Below, piece by piece: positions 48,501-61,590 of a stretch of DNA of 64,000 nucleotides; position 1 is the first letter of the stretch, and every line of letters begins with the position of its first letter. Source of the DNA: Penelope pileata (taxonomy: Eukaryota; Chordata; Aves; Galliformes; Cracidae). Under the pieces are notes generated by a model. The model did not search any database. It saw only the letters and a program-made list of their open reading frames with translations, and was not told the origin of the DNA. The position numbers were made by a program, and so were the translations under genes. The stretch spans positions 93,696 to 157,695 of the forward strand of contig WBMW01000024.1 in the NCBI GenBank assembly GCA_013396635.1, read 5' to 3'.

Positions 48501-51500
48501 CCTGACTGATGCCATTCCACTATAATTCTGCAGAAGTAGTCTGGACTGCCCAGATGTACACCACTTTCCTCACTGTAATCACCACCTCCTGGAAACAGCA
48601 GATGCTGAGCTGCTTCTACAAAACACAGCACTGCTTCCAAAAACAGGTTTCTGCCACTATGCTTTGGATTCCATGGGTGATACAAGCTCATGAACTTGTT
48701 GCTTCACCAATGATAAACTGATTTATTTTTGCACTTATGCTTCTCAGCCCATGCTATTTAGTTTAGGCGTCAGACCAAACATTTCAGAGACCTCTGCTTA
48801 CCTGGCAGAGGAAAAGGTGCCTGATTCTGCCAAACATTCTGGGAAATGCAGCAAGAGAAGGATTTTATGAGAGAGATTTGGAGAAGTTACATGGTTTGTT
48901 TACTTCTGGAGCAACGCCTACAGCTCTTACCTCCATTGGCATCTTTTACCAACATGCTTTTGTTCACTGTTTAGTCAGAAACATGAAATCACAGGTGTAA
49001 ATTTGTTCATTACAGAGGTTATGGTTGTATGGCTGGAAGTGCCATCCATTTCAGCTATAAAATGTGGCTTCAAAAAGGGCAGCTTTGCTAAGGACTTGGC
49101 AGTTCAGTAAGGGTTGTTTTCCCTTTCAAGGAAGGGTGAGTGTGGCAAGAAGCAAGAGGGGTGAACTGCTCCAGGTGAATTTCAGAATTCTGAACAGATA
49201 AAGAAGAGACTGATCTGAAATCCAGCATGCCTTTTCCACGGTAAAGGAGCTGTCATGCAAATCCTCTTTGGTGGTTTGTTTGTGTGCATGTAAGGCATTA
49301 GTCCCAGATTTCCACAGTCCCTTTCAGACTGCCTTTTAAAACAGCTTACACACAGCAGTGAGGCTTCACAGACGAATGACACCCTTTCACAGGCAGGTGT
49401 GTGTCCTGGCTGATTTGGTAATGTAAAAACACATTAAATACTGCTTTAATCTTAAACACAGGTTACATGTCATTTCTTTCTGCTCTGACTCTGATCTCGG
49501 ATCAGTTTAGGGGCTGATTAGTCCTGGACTTCACTTGTGAAACACAAACCAGTTCTCACCATGCAGTATTTCCTTTACTGTATTTCCTTTGAAGTAATAG
49601 AGTAGAAGAAAGCTGTTTTCTTTCTGGGATCTGAATGAGTTGGACACGGTCATAAGGTTGCCTTAGTATACAGAAGAGTTGGTGGAACAGCTGGGTCAAA
49701 AACATCTTTGTCCATTAAGCTAAGGAACAAATATTCCTTGCTCTGATAATGGAAGCTAATGCTACATTTTCAGGACGAGGAAACGACTGGGTTTCACAAC
49801 TCCCTCTGCAATGTGCATCTCACCAGCTTTCCTTGCTACAGAACTCTCTGGTTGGTGCCTTGGATATTTAGATGACTTTCAAACACACATTTCTTTGCTG
49901 CAGTATTTTCCTTACTTAGTGCCTATTCTCGGAAATATCCCATTGACATTCTCTTCTCTGTAAGTGCCCCTAGTGACTTGACATTTGGGAATAAGCAGCT
50001 TACGTAGCCTAAGATATCAGTTAATTTTAGCAATGGCAAGACTACTGATGACAGTCCTCTCCACCCAAAAATATGGGTGGCATACTCATAAATCCAAATG
50101 TTAGGAGTTTGAAAAGGCCGAAAGCTTCTCCTCTTTCATGGAAGGAAAAAAGAGGTAATTTCAATACGAAAAAAAGGTATCTGCATATATTTGCTATGTG
50201 AGTTCACTGGCATGTATCCCTGCCAGCTTTATTAGTATCTTTGTCAAATACTCTAATCTGGCATATTTTACTGCTTCATGTCTTTTGTCTTTGAATACTA
50301 AGTCCAGAGTGCACTGCCAAGGCAAAAATAACCTACTGCACCTTTCAGAGCAGTGCTTGCAGTGTGGCCTGGGTTGTGTCAAGCAGAATTTCACCTGAGG
50401 GAGACGAGGAAGAAAGAGTAACTCCTTGTATTCCTCATCGCATTTGAGTTCCTAATGCACTGGTGCTATCTCACGATTGATCTCGTGAGGAACTACTTGT
50501 GGGCACCATTCCCACCGGTGTGGGTGTGCTAGAGAAAATACCTGCAGTGAAGCTCTGGCCCCAGCGAGAGACACATCCACGTACATGTCTGTCCCTAGAA
50601 CCTGAGCTGAAGAGGGTAAACCATAAGCAGTCATTGTGATGGCCATGGGGGCCAGTAGTACACACTGCCTCACTCCCACCCCCATGACAGGACGGGCATA
50701 ATGCACCTTGCTGGAGGATGCTATTGCACAGATGGAAAAAAAGAAAGAGAAACCTTTTCCCTCCCTTCAGTTACTCTGTGCTTGAAGGTCTACAGAAAAA
50801 TTGTAGTTTACTGAGTCCTGAGACTGAAGGAGCTCAGATTTCTTCATTTTGGTATCTTGAGGCTCATTAATTTTGCTTTACAGATAGATGAAAATTTTGA
50901 CGGAAATTCTTTCTGGTCTGGTGCAAGTCCATCTCTGCCTTGTGGGATTCCCACTGTGCTAACCACCAGAGTGTTAGCAATAAGCTTCACAATTTTCCTC
51001 CCTTATTGGCCTCCAGACCCTTGTTTTTCTGAAAAGTTTTGATATTACACTCCTGGTTCAAAAATCACCCAGAGGAGAGACAAACAAGTATAGTCACATA
51101 AGCACAATTTTTATAGGACATGTAGTCCCTGTATCAGCTGCATAATTATTGCAATAGAAAATCTTCAGATGGAGAAGTCTGAACAAAATAAAACTCCTCC
51201 TGCCTAGAAGTGACATTTCTGTTCTGAGTCTGTCTGGAAAACCTGGCAGGAGATCGCACTTGTATCATTGCTCAGTGCATTCCTGTCTGCCTTATCTGTG
51301 CCCCAGATGATTATTCCCAGAGCTGCCTGAGCCATTCAGTCCTTCTTAGCGCACTCCAGACTGGGAGAAGAACCCTTTTCCACTCTTATTAACATAAACC
51401 TTGCTTCAGCTCTCAAAGTAGAGGTCAGGCCTGGAAAGAAGAACCATGTAGACACATTTTGTCGGTGTTGTTGTTTGTGATACTAAATTCAGAGACCATT

Positions 51501-54500
51501 TGAGGAGATGGCAAATACACATTAGAGTATTTTCCTTTATCCCATAATACAGAGAAATGTGCAAAGCAGGGCATGTGGGGAGAAGGTAGGATAAACCTGT
51601 CCTTGCAAAGTCTGTCACAGGTAATTCGCTAGTCCATTACTGCATTTTCAGACTGGGCTGCTCCCACTGACTTTACTGGTGCATCGGCTGAAAAAGGGTA
51701 GCTTTTCAAAGTTTCAGACTTCAGTGAAAACCAGTGACTCTTCTCAGTAAGCCTAGGTATTTCAGAGCTAGAAAAAGAAAGGGCTGACAGTGCATTTTAC
51801 ACTTTTGGAGGCAGAGAGGAGCGAAACATCAGTTTTGTAAAGAGTTCAGAATATAGTTAAGTGGCTAGTATTAAAATAAAATTTTTGTAGGTCTCCTTTA
51901 AGATCACCCATTGTTGAGCAGAGCTCTCATTAAAGGAAGACATAAAAATGAAAGCTCTGGACAGAGTGATAACTTTAAAAGTAGATTTTGCAGCTTTTGT
52001 TAAATTTCACTGCATTCTTAAGCTGTCTGTATTGCTGATAACTAGGAACTGCATTGCACTGGGGGCGAGGGTGCTACAGTGTACTTTTTTGCCTGCTTCT
52101 CTATATTTCAAGCATTGACAATTAAAATGACAAAGGATTATTTTCCTGTAGAATTTCAATCTCAAAGAAAGTATAGAGGCTTTCTGCCTCACTCCAACGC
52201 TCTCTTTTTTGAGGTACCAGAAGTTATTTCTGGTGACTGAAACAGTCTAGGACGTTGCCAGTTCTGATATAAATCAAACTTTGATTGATTACAGCCATGT
52301 TATCAAAGTACTGGGATGGGGCATCCCAGTCTTCCATCTCCAGCCTTTGGAGGAAAAACAGTCCTATAACAGTAGGTACTGAATGCCCAAGTTTGGCTCT
52401 GATTTACAGTTTTGTTGTAAAATTGTAAACCTCATACATTCAGGAGATACAAGGACAGCTCTCTCAGAGCGCTAAGGATCAGTGGTACAATGAAATATTT
52501 TAATGTATTCTCATGACTGTCCCTTTATTTGCCATTGTGCCTCCCAGGGCTCTGTCCAGCTGAGGTGCACGCCTTGCCAAAAACATCTTATATGTAATTA
52601 AATGAAGACCAAGAAGATTAGGTGTTGGCCTCAGTCTCCACTGGGGGTGACAGGCAAAGGAAAATTCACAGAATCATTTATTCATGTTTTGCTCCCTCTC
52701 CTAAGAGTTTCGCTGCCTCTGCCTTATATCCTGCAGCTAACTCTAACTCCCTTCTCCCTCTTCTAGCTACATTCTTTTTTCTTTCCTATGTCTTTTTTAC
52801 CTTTCTCCCAGCTGACAGCTCTCACTAGTGAGGACTGGTTTGTCCTAACAGAATCCTTCACTGTGTCTTGCCCCAGAAAAAAATAGGGACTTCTTTAAAA
52901 TCAACTTTCCCAGCTACTATCGACCTACTAATCTATCTAATTATTCTTACTGCTAGAGCAATTTCTTCTGATCCTAGACTGTATCACGATCATTGTTTAA
53001 AACCTGTCAGTCTTGGCCTGAAGAAAAAATTCTGGGCCTGCTAAGTTGACTTAATGAAGCTACCACAACTCACCTCCCCCATTTCCATTTATATAGTGAA
53101 GCAGAGCCCTTATGGTTGCTCTAAAACTCCTAAATATTACACCAGATTTAAAAGTGATGAGCCAAAAGTGTGGAGATCAGATCTCCTTATGATTTACGGG
53201 CTGAGCCTAACCTAAAAGTCATAGAATAAAGTTGCAGGTGACGCTATTTCCCTTTAGTTCGGGTGTGGCCCAGTCTGGGAGACAGAAGTGTCTGAGTGCA
53301 CCAACTAGAGGGGAAGTGCATGACAATTTGAACACTCAGACTTGGTATGAAGTTACCACAGTAAGTATCAAGTTTCTCAGGGATTGCCATTATGGCACAC
53401 TATTGCAAAGTGCAGTAGAATGGATAGATATGTACAGACTCAAAAGCCTTGCAAGCTTCACTGGCAGATTATTTTAAAAATTTATCAGAACATTTCCTTA
53501 TAAAAATAGATATACTGTATGATTTGAAATAAAATGTCTGTCAGAAACTTAACCCCATAACAGGCTGAGTACTCTTCTCTCATCTCACAAGATAGTATCT
53601 TCTTGTGGTAAAAGGAATTACTTCACTGACATTACCGGTACTCCTGGGCACAACTCCTACATTGACATCTATAACTTTGCAAAACCAAGGGATGGAACAA
53701 CCAACAAATTTTGTCATACCTCCAACAAGATGAATAGCTGAATATAAGCTACTTCTGCACAAACACAAACATGATCAAATACCCTAAAAATATTTTTGCA
53801 GAATGTCTCAAGGTTGCCTCAAAAAGGTAAATGGAATTGGCAACATTGCTCTGATATTCCTATTCAATGAAACTTTTCCAAGCACAGAACAAAAAGCTAC
53901 CCGCCCTAGGTATGGAAGCCAGCAAGTTTGAAGTTGTAACTGTTAGTCATTTCTTAATGATCAAAGAATTGTATTTTGTAACGAAGTCATTCATTTTCTC
54001 CCTTTTTTCCCCCTTTAACTGTGTTTATCTTACGAACACTAAAGAGTATTGCACTACTTTCAAAAAAAGCCAACAAATTACTTCTGGGAGGAGGACAAGC
54101 ATAAGTAATTTGAGTCCAAACAATAATTTTGCCAGAAAGTTTTATGCAGCTGAATGGAAGGTTTTATCATAAGAGTGTTTTCTCAGTCATAATGATCATG
54201 CCATGTTATAATGAATGTTAGAAGTCAATCCTTCAAATCCAGCAAGCATTAGAAGCAAAATAAAAACCTAGAAGATGATTTAGATTTAAGACACAGTGAC
54301 AATATACTTTCATCAGTCCAATTTAGCTTTCTTTTTCTATCCCATCATTACCTTTCAAATGCAAATTTTGAAAGCATCTCAATAGCCGCTCTTTGGGAAT
54401 ATTTGGAAGTGCATTAGCAGACATCTAGACATTTCTTTCTGCTGCAGTAAGGAGCATTAATCAGTAATCCTTATATGAAAGTATCTGATGATGTTGATCT

Positions 54501-55255
54501 TAGAGTCTTCTTCCTAAGAGACAAAGAGAGGAAAATGACTGTTATGTTCTTAGGAATGTGCAGAGAGCCGCAAAGGTCTTTTTATAATTCATAACTATAT
54601 AGTGGAATGCAGCAAGTGAAGAAAGCAAAGTATTTTATTTAGCAAGTAGAAAGAGCACTGCTTTCCAGAAAACCATTTTAATTTCCTTCATTACCAAAGG
54701 GAAGCTTACACTCTGGCTTTTTATTTCCTATAGGCTAGTCTGCGCTGTTTAGTCTATTTTTGTGGACCGCTTTATATACACTAAAGACACAAACAAATAT
54801 TGCTTTTTAGACTTGATTGAGGGAGGAGAAACACTCTCCTTTAGATGTGATATGGGAGAGGAAATAAGGCAGCCATTACCTCCTCATTAATGTTCCATGT
54901 GGCACATATTGCCTGGACAATGGCCAGAGCAATGAGAAGTCACCCATTATCATTGGAGTTACATTGAGGCATGGGCTCTCACTGGCATCCTGGCGATGGA
55001 AGCTGTCCAAGAATCACAGGAGAACTGCCCTGGCAGGTCTCATGGCCAAAGGCCTCTCCTTTCAAAAGACTGCCTGTACACTTGGAAATTGCTACTCCCC
55101 TATAAACCTAACCCTGGAATAAATCACTAGTTTTTAACACCTTTGCAAAGGGCTTGTGTCATGATACAGAGAATAAAAGTTTTTATAAAGCAGTAAAATA
55201 TTGGGGGAAAAAGGCCCACATTCTTTCAAAACTGGCCAACTATTTCTCTATTATA
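45505..55255. other. Non-genic unique sequence
   Basis: Nearly 10 kb without a supported gene or recognisable repeat. The longest frames are 134 codons at 46214-46618 and 162 codons at 47021-47509, both plus. Both have ordinary noncoding composition and no domain. 50450-50710 is less AT-rich with some CpG but far from a CpG island. 54850-54990 has a conserved-element look (see findings). Confidence 0.5.
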
Positions 55256-55273
55256 GCCATGTTTAAACATGGC
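55256..55273. repeat. Perfect 18-base palindrome
   Basis: GCCATGTTTAAACATGGC equals its own reverse complement. Half of it (CATGGCCATGTTTA) then overlaps a further partial copy to 55281. A dyad-symmetric protein site is possible but unproven; a palindrome of this length is only mildly unusual in 64 kb. Confidence 0.85.
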
Positions 55274-56158
55274 CATGTTTAGTGAGAGATTAATACATGT
55301 ACTCTTAAACCCCACTATTCATGGCAAAGACTATCAAGGTAAACATCAGGGAATTTAATAGACTACAATGCTGAAAACTTTAATTTACCTTTCTGTTTTT
55401 CAAGCCGAAGTAAAGGATTATTTTGCTTAAATTTATAAACAACAGTATGTCTTTATGGACTGACTTAGTAGAAGAGATGAGTAGATCTGGAATACAAACA
55501 GGAATTTCCATGCACTAATATATCAGCTATGTAATTATATGTGACTGCATGCATATATCTCTAGCCTGAATACTTACGACTATTCTCTGACCTGCTGAGT
55601 GAGCCTTTCAGTTACTAAATAACATTTTTTTCAAAACCATTTTCCATCTGAGTCACTTTAGAAATTCAGATTGATGCTCTGTGGTAAAGAGTAGACACTA
55701 TGTTGAAATAAGACATTGCTTAAGAATTAGAAGAGCACTTGATAGCAATCCAAAACATGATCCAATACAAAAACTGCACAAGAGAGCATTTAATAACCAA
55801 TGTTGAAATATGACAAAGACGCTTAAGGTAAAACTAGATTTGGATGAAATAGTCGCAAGTCATCTTCTAAACTGTATGTGATCTGGTTATTCATCGAGTC
55901 ACATCTAATTAGCTATTTGAGAAGGTGGGATGGGAACGACAAAGTCTGAAACTCAATGAATTCTGAGCAAAAAAAAAAATAGTGTGTGTGAATTCAACCA
56001 AAATTCTACTGTACTAAAATAACTGCCAGGGAAATCACTATGTAAATGAACCTTTGTGGTCCAAACATTGTCATTGTGAGGACTAAAAGGAAATATGAGT
56101 AAATCAGGTAAAAATATAGCTGTAAACAACTAAAATCTCTCATTATCATATCTCATAT

Positions 56159-56180
56159 AAAGAAAGAAAGAAAGAAAGAA
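56159..56180 (+). repeat. (AAAG)n microsatellite
   Basis: About five and a half perfect tandem AAAG units. It is a simple tetranucleotide repeat and potentially length-polymorphic. Confidence 0.95.
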
Positions 56181-57491
56181 TTTTTAACTTGTGGTTTCCC
56201 TGCAGCTTTCTCTTCATACAGTTCTTGCTTTAGCCCCTTTCAGCTTTTCCTTCTGTAAAAGCTTAGGAGATGTTTTACCTAAGAGGCTGTGGGAAGGGAC
56301 CTCAGAACTTTTAGGTGCTAATGATGGGGAAAGGATAAGAAAAAGTAAGGACAAGAGACCTGTATTTCCACCTCTTGTCACTGCAGGCCTACTAGAGACT
56401 CTCCAGTTAGCCCTTGACATCAGAGAAGTTTTGTTACTTGAATAAAGAGAGCTGAACTCAGAGCTTGTGGAGTACCAAGTTGATCCTTGTGAGATAGACT
56501 GCCCGTCCATCTGTGAGGAGCAGCTGGCAGTAGGACATCGGAAAGTATGTACTGTAGAGCATTATGCCAACTCCCAGCATAGAATCTCCTGAGAAAAGAC
56601 AGGGTGGTGTTTAACTGTTGCTATATTATAGTTTGGCAATAGATCAAGACAAAGAAAAGAGCAAAATAAATATTTGAGAACTAAATAAAAGATCTATTAG
56701 GGGATTGCAAACTACACTACAAAATTAATTAGTTGGTTTAATTAATATGGTAATCAGATCTTTAAAAATGAAAACAATGTAGAAAATGACAGAACACTTC
56801 TAATGTATTTCTTCAAACATTTTATACAGGCAGCGTTTTCCAAATTCCAAAGATTTGCTAATCTTTGCAACTCAGATGCTGCTCAGATGTCATTATGTAT
56901 CACATACTGGTGAAAAGTTGGACTTCAAAATTAAAACAAAAGAGATCTTTTTTAGAGTCACAAAAGCATCCAGCTCACCAGTTGGAGTTTGGGAACCTGC
57001 ATGCACAACTGTTGACTTCTTAGCAAACAGCCCCACAAATACTCCATGACATCAAAGCTGGTATCAGGGAAGGATCCAAAATCAACAGCAGAGCTTTGCT
57101 TCACGGAGGATAACTTAAGGAACTAACTGCAAGAGGTAAAACACACCTTTGTATCAGCAGCATGTCACATACATATTGCCACATATGGAATTGGATGGCA
57201 CCTTCTTTGAAAACTGAACCCTAAAAGCTTTAACCAAGAATTGATAGGACCTGGAATTCACCTCTGCTGACTTTAGCCACCCAAGCTAGTGAGGGGCCTA
57301 GCTTTAATCCAGAGACCACTTGAATCACAAGCACCTCCAAAAGAGCACAGTTTTCTCATGAGCTAGTGTACCAGAACAATTTAGAATGCTTATCTAGCCC
57401 TCAGGTGGTTGAAGGCAGCAAGGTGGTTCTGAAACTTTGACAAACAACGTGATTTCTCAGCGCGATACTCCCAATTCTCTAAAATTTCTTC

Positions 57492-57513
57492 CTCTCTCTC
57501 TCTCTCTCTCTCT
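57492..57513 (+). repeat. (CT)n microsatellite
   Basis: Eleven perfect CT units, flanked by pyrimidine-rich sequence on the left and TTGCAAAA on the right. It is a simple dinucleotide repeat and potentially polymorphic. Confidence 0.95.
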
Positions 57514-57886
57514 TTGCAAAAACCAAGGTCTAGTAAAAATCTCCCTGCAATTTCTTGCTATTTTTCACATCTCCTTCCACTATTAACTACTTACATTAGG
57601 AGAGATGTCTTTTAGAAAATAAAGCTCCACTCAGAACAGATCTTTATTTTGAATTGTATGCAGTTACCACAGGCTAAAAACACTTCAATGCATTCCAGAG
57701 CACATGTTTAGGCAACTCTTGTTAAAATATAAAACTAGCTATTGGTTGATGGGACTCAGTAAAATAAAGAAAAAACATCTGTTATTAAGCCCTATCTTGG
57801 ATGTTTATTTTTAGCTTGAGGATGAATACTCAAGCAAGTCCTCTACCTGTAGCTACTATTACCACAAGGCTAAAAAAGTCTTATCT

Positions 57887-58185
57887 GATACTGGGTTTTG
57901 CTGGGTAAAAAACAGGGTGGAGGATTGGTCTCGGAGATTGGGGGTGAATGGAGTTAAATCCAGCTGGCGTCTGATCATGAGTGGTGTTCCCCAGGGTCAG
58001 TGTTGGGGCCCACCCTGTTTAATATCTTTATTGATGACCTGGATGAAGGGATTGAGTGTACTCTCAGTAAGTTTGCAGATGACACCAAGTTGGGAGGAAG
58101 AGTTGATCTGCCTGAGGGTAGGAAGGCCCTCCAGAGAGATCTAACATGCTGGATTTCTGGGCTAATGCCAATAGGATGAAGTTAG
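57887..58185 (+). mobile_element. CR1 LINE, reverse transcriptase palm fragment
   Basis: This is an internal piece of CR1 ORF2 covering the heart of the reverse transcriptase. It starts in the segment reading TGCTGGGTAAAAAACAGGG. 57980-57997 encodes SGVPQG, the conserved turn before motif B. A one-base loss just after it shifts the frame (the expected S-V-L-G-P becomes Q-C-W-G-P). In the new frame [12 protein letters not shown] follows, and then FADDTKLGG, with the FADD catalytic box at 58072-58083. [11 protein letters not shown] follows near 58108. Similarity to modern avian CR1 is good, so it is younger than the element beginning at 58325. Both ends are truncated and no octamer tail is present. 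Confidence 0.93.
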
Positions 58186-58324
58186 CAGGGTGCTGCATAA
58201 GCTTTGTGTCATAAATAATCCAACCAGATTGAGTGTGTGGGAGTGGGTTCATGTAAAAGGCCATCATAATGATTTTTTTTTTGTGGAGGTGTCAACTGTC
58301 TTGTGAAGCATGGGTATCTGGCCA
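58186..58324. other. Spacer between two CR1 copies
   Basis: About 140 bases between a younger and an ancient CR1 fragment in the same orientation, including a 10-base T-run near 58272. I cannot assign it. It may be rearranged CR1 sequence or the host sequence in between. Confidence 0.45.
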
Positions 58325-59525
58325 GTACAGCCTATTTGTAATTTCAGAAGGGTTTTGACAAAGGCCCTGACCAAAAGCAGCTCTTAGAGGTAAGATCTTA
58401 TACGAATACAAGACAGGAAACCAAACAATTGTTTCCTTCAATGGAGAGAGGAATCAAGAGGAGTTTTTCAGGAGTCTGTGCTGGGACCTTTACTGTTTAA
58501 CATACTCATAAGAAAACTTGGAAAACAGTTGAATAATGAAATGAGAAATCTTGTTGGTGACATCACACGTATCAGTCTAGCAAGAGTGCAGACTGACAAT
58601 ATGAAGCCTTACAGCAAGACTGAGAAACCAAACAAAATATGCAATAAAACAATAGATGATTCTTGGTACAGCTGAGTGTAAAGTGCATGGGAAAAGGTAA
58701 TCTTAACTTCACACATAAAGTGATGGGCTTTAAACTAGTTTTCACCACTCGGAAGGTCCTGGGGCTCTTATAGATGGCTCAATGAATGCAACCGTTCAAT
58801 AACCAGTACTAGTCAACAGAGCAACTCAAATATTTGACACCATAGAAAGAGGAATGAAGAGCAATATGGAACATTATTTTATGACTGTACAAATCTGTTG
58901 TTTGTCCACAATTTGAATGCAGTGCACATTTCTGGCCCCCTCAGAAGAGATACTTCAGAGTCTGAGAAGGTATAGAAAAAGGCAACAAGGATGATCAAGG
59001 GTATGAAAGACTTGTCACTGAGGAAAATTAACAGCCTAAGACACTACTGTTTGGAAATCAGATAACTGAGAGTGATATGGCATATATTTAAAAAATAAGT
59101 GTGCTATAGATGAGAAGGGATTAATTGTTCTCTGTCTTTTTGTACAAAAACCAGAGGGCAGCAAGTAAAGATAACACGAGCCAGCTTCAATAGAAACAAA
59201 ATAATTTGATTATTCACAGTATTGATTATGCGCAGCAGACAGTGCAACTTTGCTAAATTATTTGGGGGTGCTAAAAATTTACATGGATTCAAAGGAAGAT
59301 TACACAAGCTCATGGAAGAAAAATATGAGAGCAGCTAAATAAACCGAAAACACACATCCAAGTCAGGAAGCCCCTGAACTGGAAAAAATTGGAGCCCAAG
59401 AGAGATTTAAGGGGAAGTGTCACATGCCATTTCTCATTCTTCCTTAGGGATCTTTTCATAGACACCTTGGTAGCAGAGTACTTGAGTTAGATGGATACTT
59501 GTTCTGATCCAGCACAGTTGTTCAA
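58325..59525 (+). mobile_element. Ancient CR1 LINE, ORF2 to 3' end
   Basis: This is the longest CR1 copy in the window, heavily diverged. Landmarks: a TTTTGACAAAGGCCCTGACC segment near 58353 (F-D-K-x-P-x-Q in the reverse transcriptase), VLGPLLFNILI encoded at 58478 onward, a degraded FADD region near 58550 (the frame there reads LVGDIT), GTAAAGTGCATGGGAAAA near 58678, GTGCACATTTCTGGCCCCC near 58923, AAAAAGGCAACAAGGATGATC near 58976, and a 3' end near 59485-59520 with TAGATGGATACTTGTTCTGATC. The order is continuous from mid-ORF2 to the 3' UTR. It belongs to the same old group as the copy at 32395, whose preserved part partly overlaps it. No intact frame is left. Confidence 0.85.
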
Positions 59526-61320
59526 CTGGCCTCAATATATACATATTCCCTTTTGACCCATGGAATCAGCAGATGAATTCTAAGCTTTAAGTGAATTAAT
59601 CACTTTTGAAATGCAATTCCAAGCAGGCACTTGCTGTTCAGTCTGGCACTCCGGGGAATAGGCTATCAGTCACACCAACAGTTTTCCTTTACTCTAAGTA
59701 CAGATGAGAGAGATTCTAGACTTCTTTGAAGACAAATTTTCAGCGCTGGAGAATGAGGTTTTCTCGTGAAAATCAATGGTATTTCTTTGAAAGTTGTGTC
59801 AGGCTAAAGGTGTCTTATTCACATCTGCCTCTATAAAATTTATTTCTGGTAGCCACAATAGAGATCTGGAAACATCAGACAGAATCATAGTAAATGGCTC
59901 AGGGAGAAAGAAACTTTTTTGAGATATTTCAGAGTGATTCAGCTTTCCCTGAATGTCTTAAGACTAGATAAATAGTCTCGTCTCAGCATTACCTTGGAAA
60001 TGAAAAGAAGTAGAGGCAAGGAAGCAAAGATAGAGAATGCTAAATCTGCAGAGTAGTGCCATGGGAGAAACAGAGAACAACAGCGATAAGCAGCACAGTG
60101 ACTAGCAGAATCAGTGATAACACAGGAAAGGACTATGAAAGCTTAATCCATTTTTGAGGGCTTTCAGTCAAGGGTCTCACCTTGATACAGACCTAGATTC
60201 CAACACTTTTAATCATGTTTAATAGCATCTGTTCGGTTGAGATGCTATTTGGAACATACCTCCCAAAAATCACTGAGGCACTTGAGCTGAGATGCTATTA
60301 GAATGAGTAAGAGATATGGATCTCAACAAATTAACACAGGCAAGAAATTATCTCTGTGCTGAAGCCAGTCTCTAATAGAACAGAAATACAAGACTTCTTG
60401 AATGACAAGATGAAATTTGTTGAAGGAATCATGCTCTCAGTCTGCAGTCATCTCTACTTTATATGCTAGTGTTTCTAGCCTAACAGCGGTGGTGTCCTGA
60501 GTATTCTGAGCATAGATCTCTAAACTCTTGAGCTTTGACCCTTGTCTCCTATGGACATCTGGAATATCTTTCCTAGGAAAATATTCTAATAATGTTATGG
60601 AAAATTCAGTGGTAATGAGGCTGGGATTCCTGGAAAATACAATGCATTCTCAAGGTCTCTGATAGATAAGCAGCAGTGAAATAAAATTCAGTATCTAAAA
60701 TTGTTCTTATTTTCATTTTTCTGTTCTGCTTCTCCCACAAAAGCTGTCAACTTAATAGTAGCAGCCTCAGTCATGAAACAATTCCTGAACCACTACAGCT
60801 TTCCTCCCAACTAACATAAATTTAAACTAATTTTGCATACTGACGCCCTTCCTTTGTCTGTCTTTCATTTTTTCCTCAACAACTTTTTTCTTTGGCAGTG
60901 AAGGGATTTCTCTGTTAATCACTGCTGGCAAGATTACACCTGTTCTGCATTGCAAGAAATCTGACTTCTGAATGCAGCACTTTCGAGTTCTAATATTGCA
61001 CCATCTTGAATTCTGCCAAAGAAATCCTTATAGATGAAAATGTTGCCTTAAGACTGAGAGTTGTCTGTAGCCTTTGAAGGTGAGGTTAGGTGTATGAGTG
61101 AGGTATGAGTGCAGAAAATGCCAAAGGAAACAATAGTTCTCACTGATCTCTGGGTTTATCCTTACCTCACTGTGAAAGGCTTCAACACAGCTACTGTTGT
61201 TTGCCTTTGGCTTTAATGTTTGCTCTTCTAAGTCCTCAGAAAGTGGTACTAATCCACGATGAGACCTAAATAAAATGTGAGACAAAGCACACGTTGCTGC
61301 TGAAGCAGGTTACCGTGTGA
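59526..61320. other. Non-genic unique sequence
   Basis: No gene supported. A repeated-arm hairpin lies at 60221-60299 (separate entry). A minus-strand frame at 61028-61285 (85 codons) has no domain. Confidence 0.5.
60221..60299. repeat. 10-base hairpin with a second copy of one arm
   Basis: AATAGCATCT at 60221-60230 pairs with AGATGCTATT at 60240-60249 across a 9-base loop. The right arm, as part of the 12-base word TGAGATGCTATT, recurs exactly 50 bases later (60238-60249 and 60288-60299). Alternative pairing of the left arm with either copy is therefore possible. No function is evident. Confidence 0.75.
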
Positions 61321-61590
61321 AGGATCAGCTGATACTCCAGAGGATTGTGCTGCCATCGAGAGGGATTTCAGCATGCTGGAGATATTGGCTGACAAGAACC
61401 TCATGAAGACCAGCACAGGAAAATGAGAAGTCCTGTGTCTGGGGAGGAACAACATCAGGCACCAGTACCATCTGGGAGCCACCAGTGGGAAAGCAGCCTG
61501 GCAGAAAATGATCTGGGTGTCCTGGTGGACACCAAGTTGACCATGAGTCAGCCACGTGTCCTTGCTGATAAGAAGGCTAACAGAAGGTCT
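61321..61590 (+). mobile_element. CR1 LINE, ORF2 fragment after the palm
   Basis: This fragment encodes the part of CR1 ORF2 just after the FADD box. ADTPEDCAAIERD is readable at the start, DKNLMK at 61391-61408, CLGRNN near 61437, and DLGVLVDTKLTMSQ at 61510-61551. A stop codon (TGA near 61425) replaces a conserved cysteine/lysine position. It ends abruptly after AAGAAGGCTAAC. The start overlaps in family coordinates with the end of the copy at 57887, since both contain the D-x-P-E-x-x-x-A-x-x-R-D block, so they are separate insertions rather than halves of one element. Confidence 0.92.

Larger units (their letters stand above)
55274..57886. other. Non-genic sequence with two microsatellites
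   Basis: No gene supported. Apart from the AAAG and CT microsatellites listed separately, this is AT-rich unique sequence. Frames at 56191-56510 overlap on opposite strands and have no domain. Confidence 0.5.

Noticed and set aside
50450..50710. Possible CpG island or promoter
   Set aside because: A handful of CpG in about 250 bases, short and not strongly GC-rich. Does not meet the usual island form, and no exon follows.
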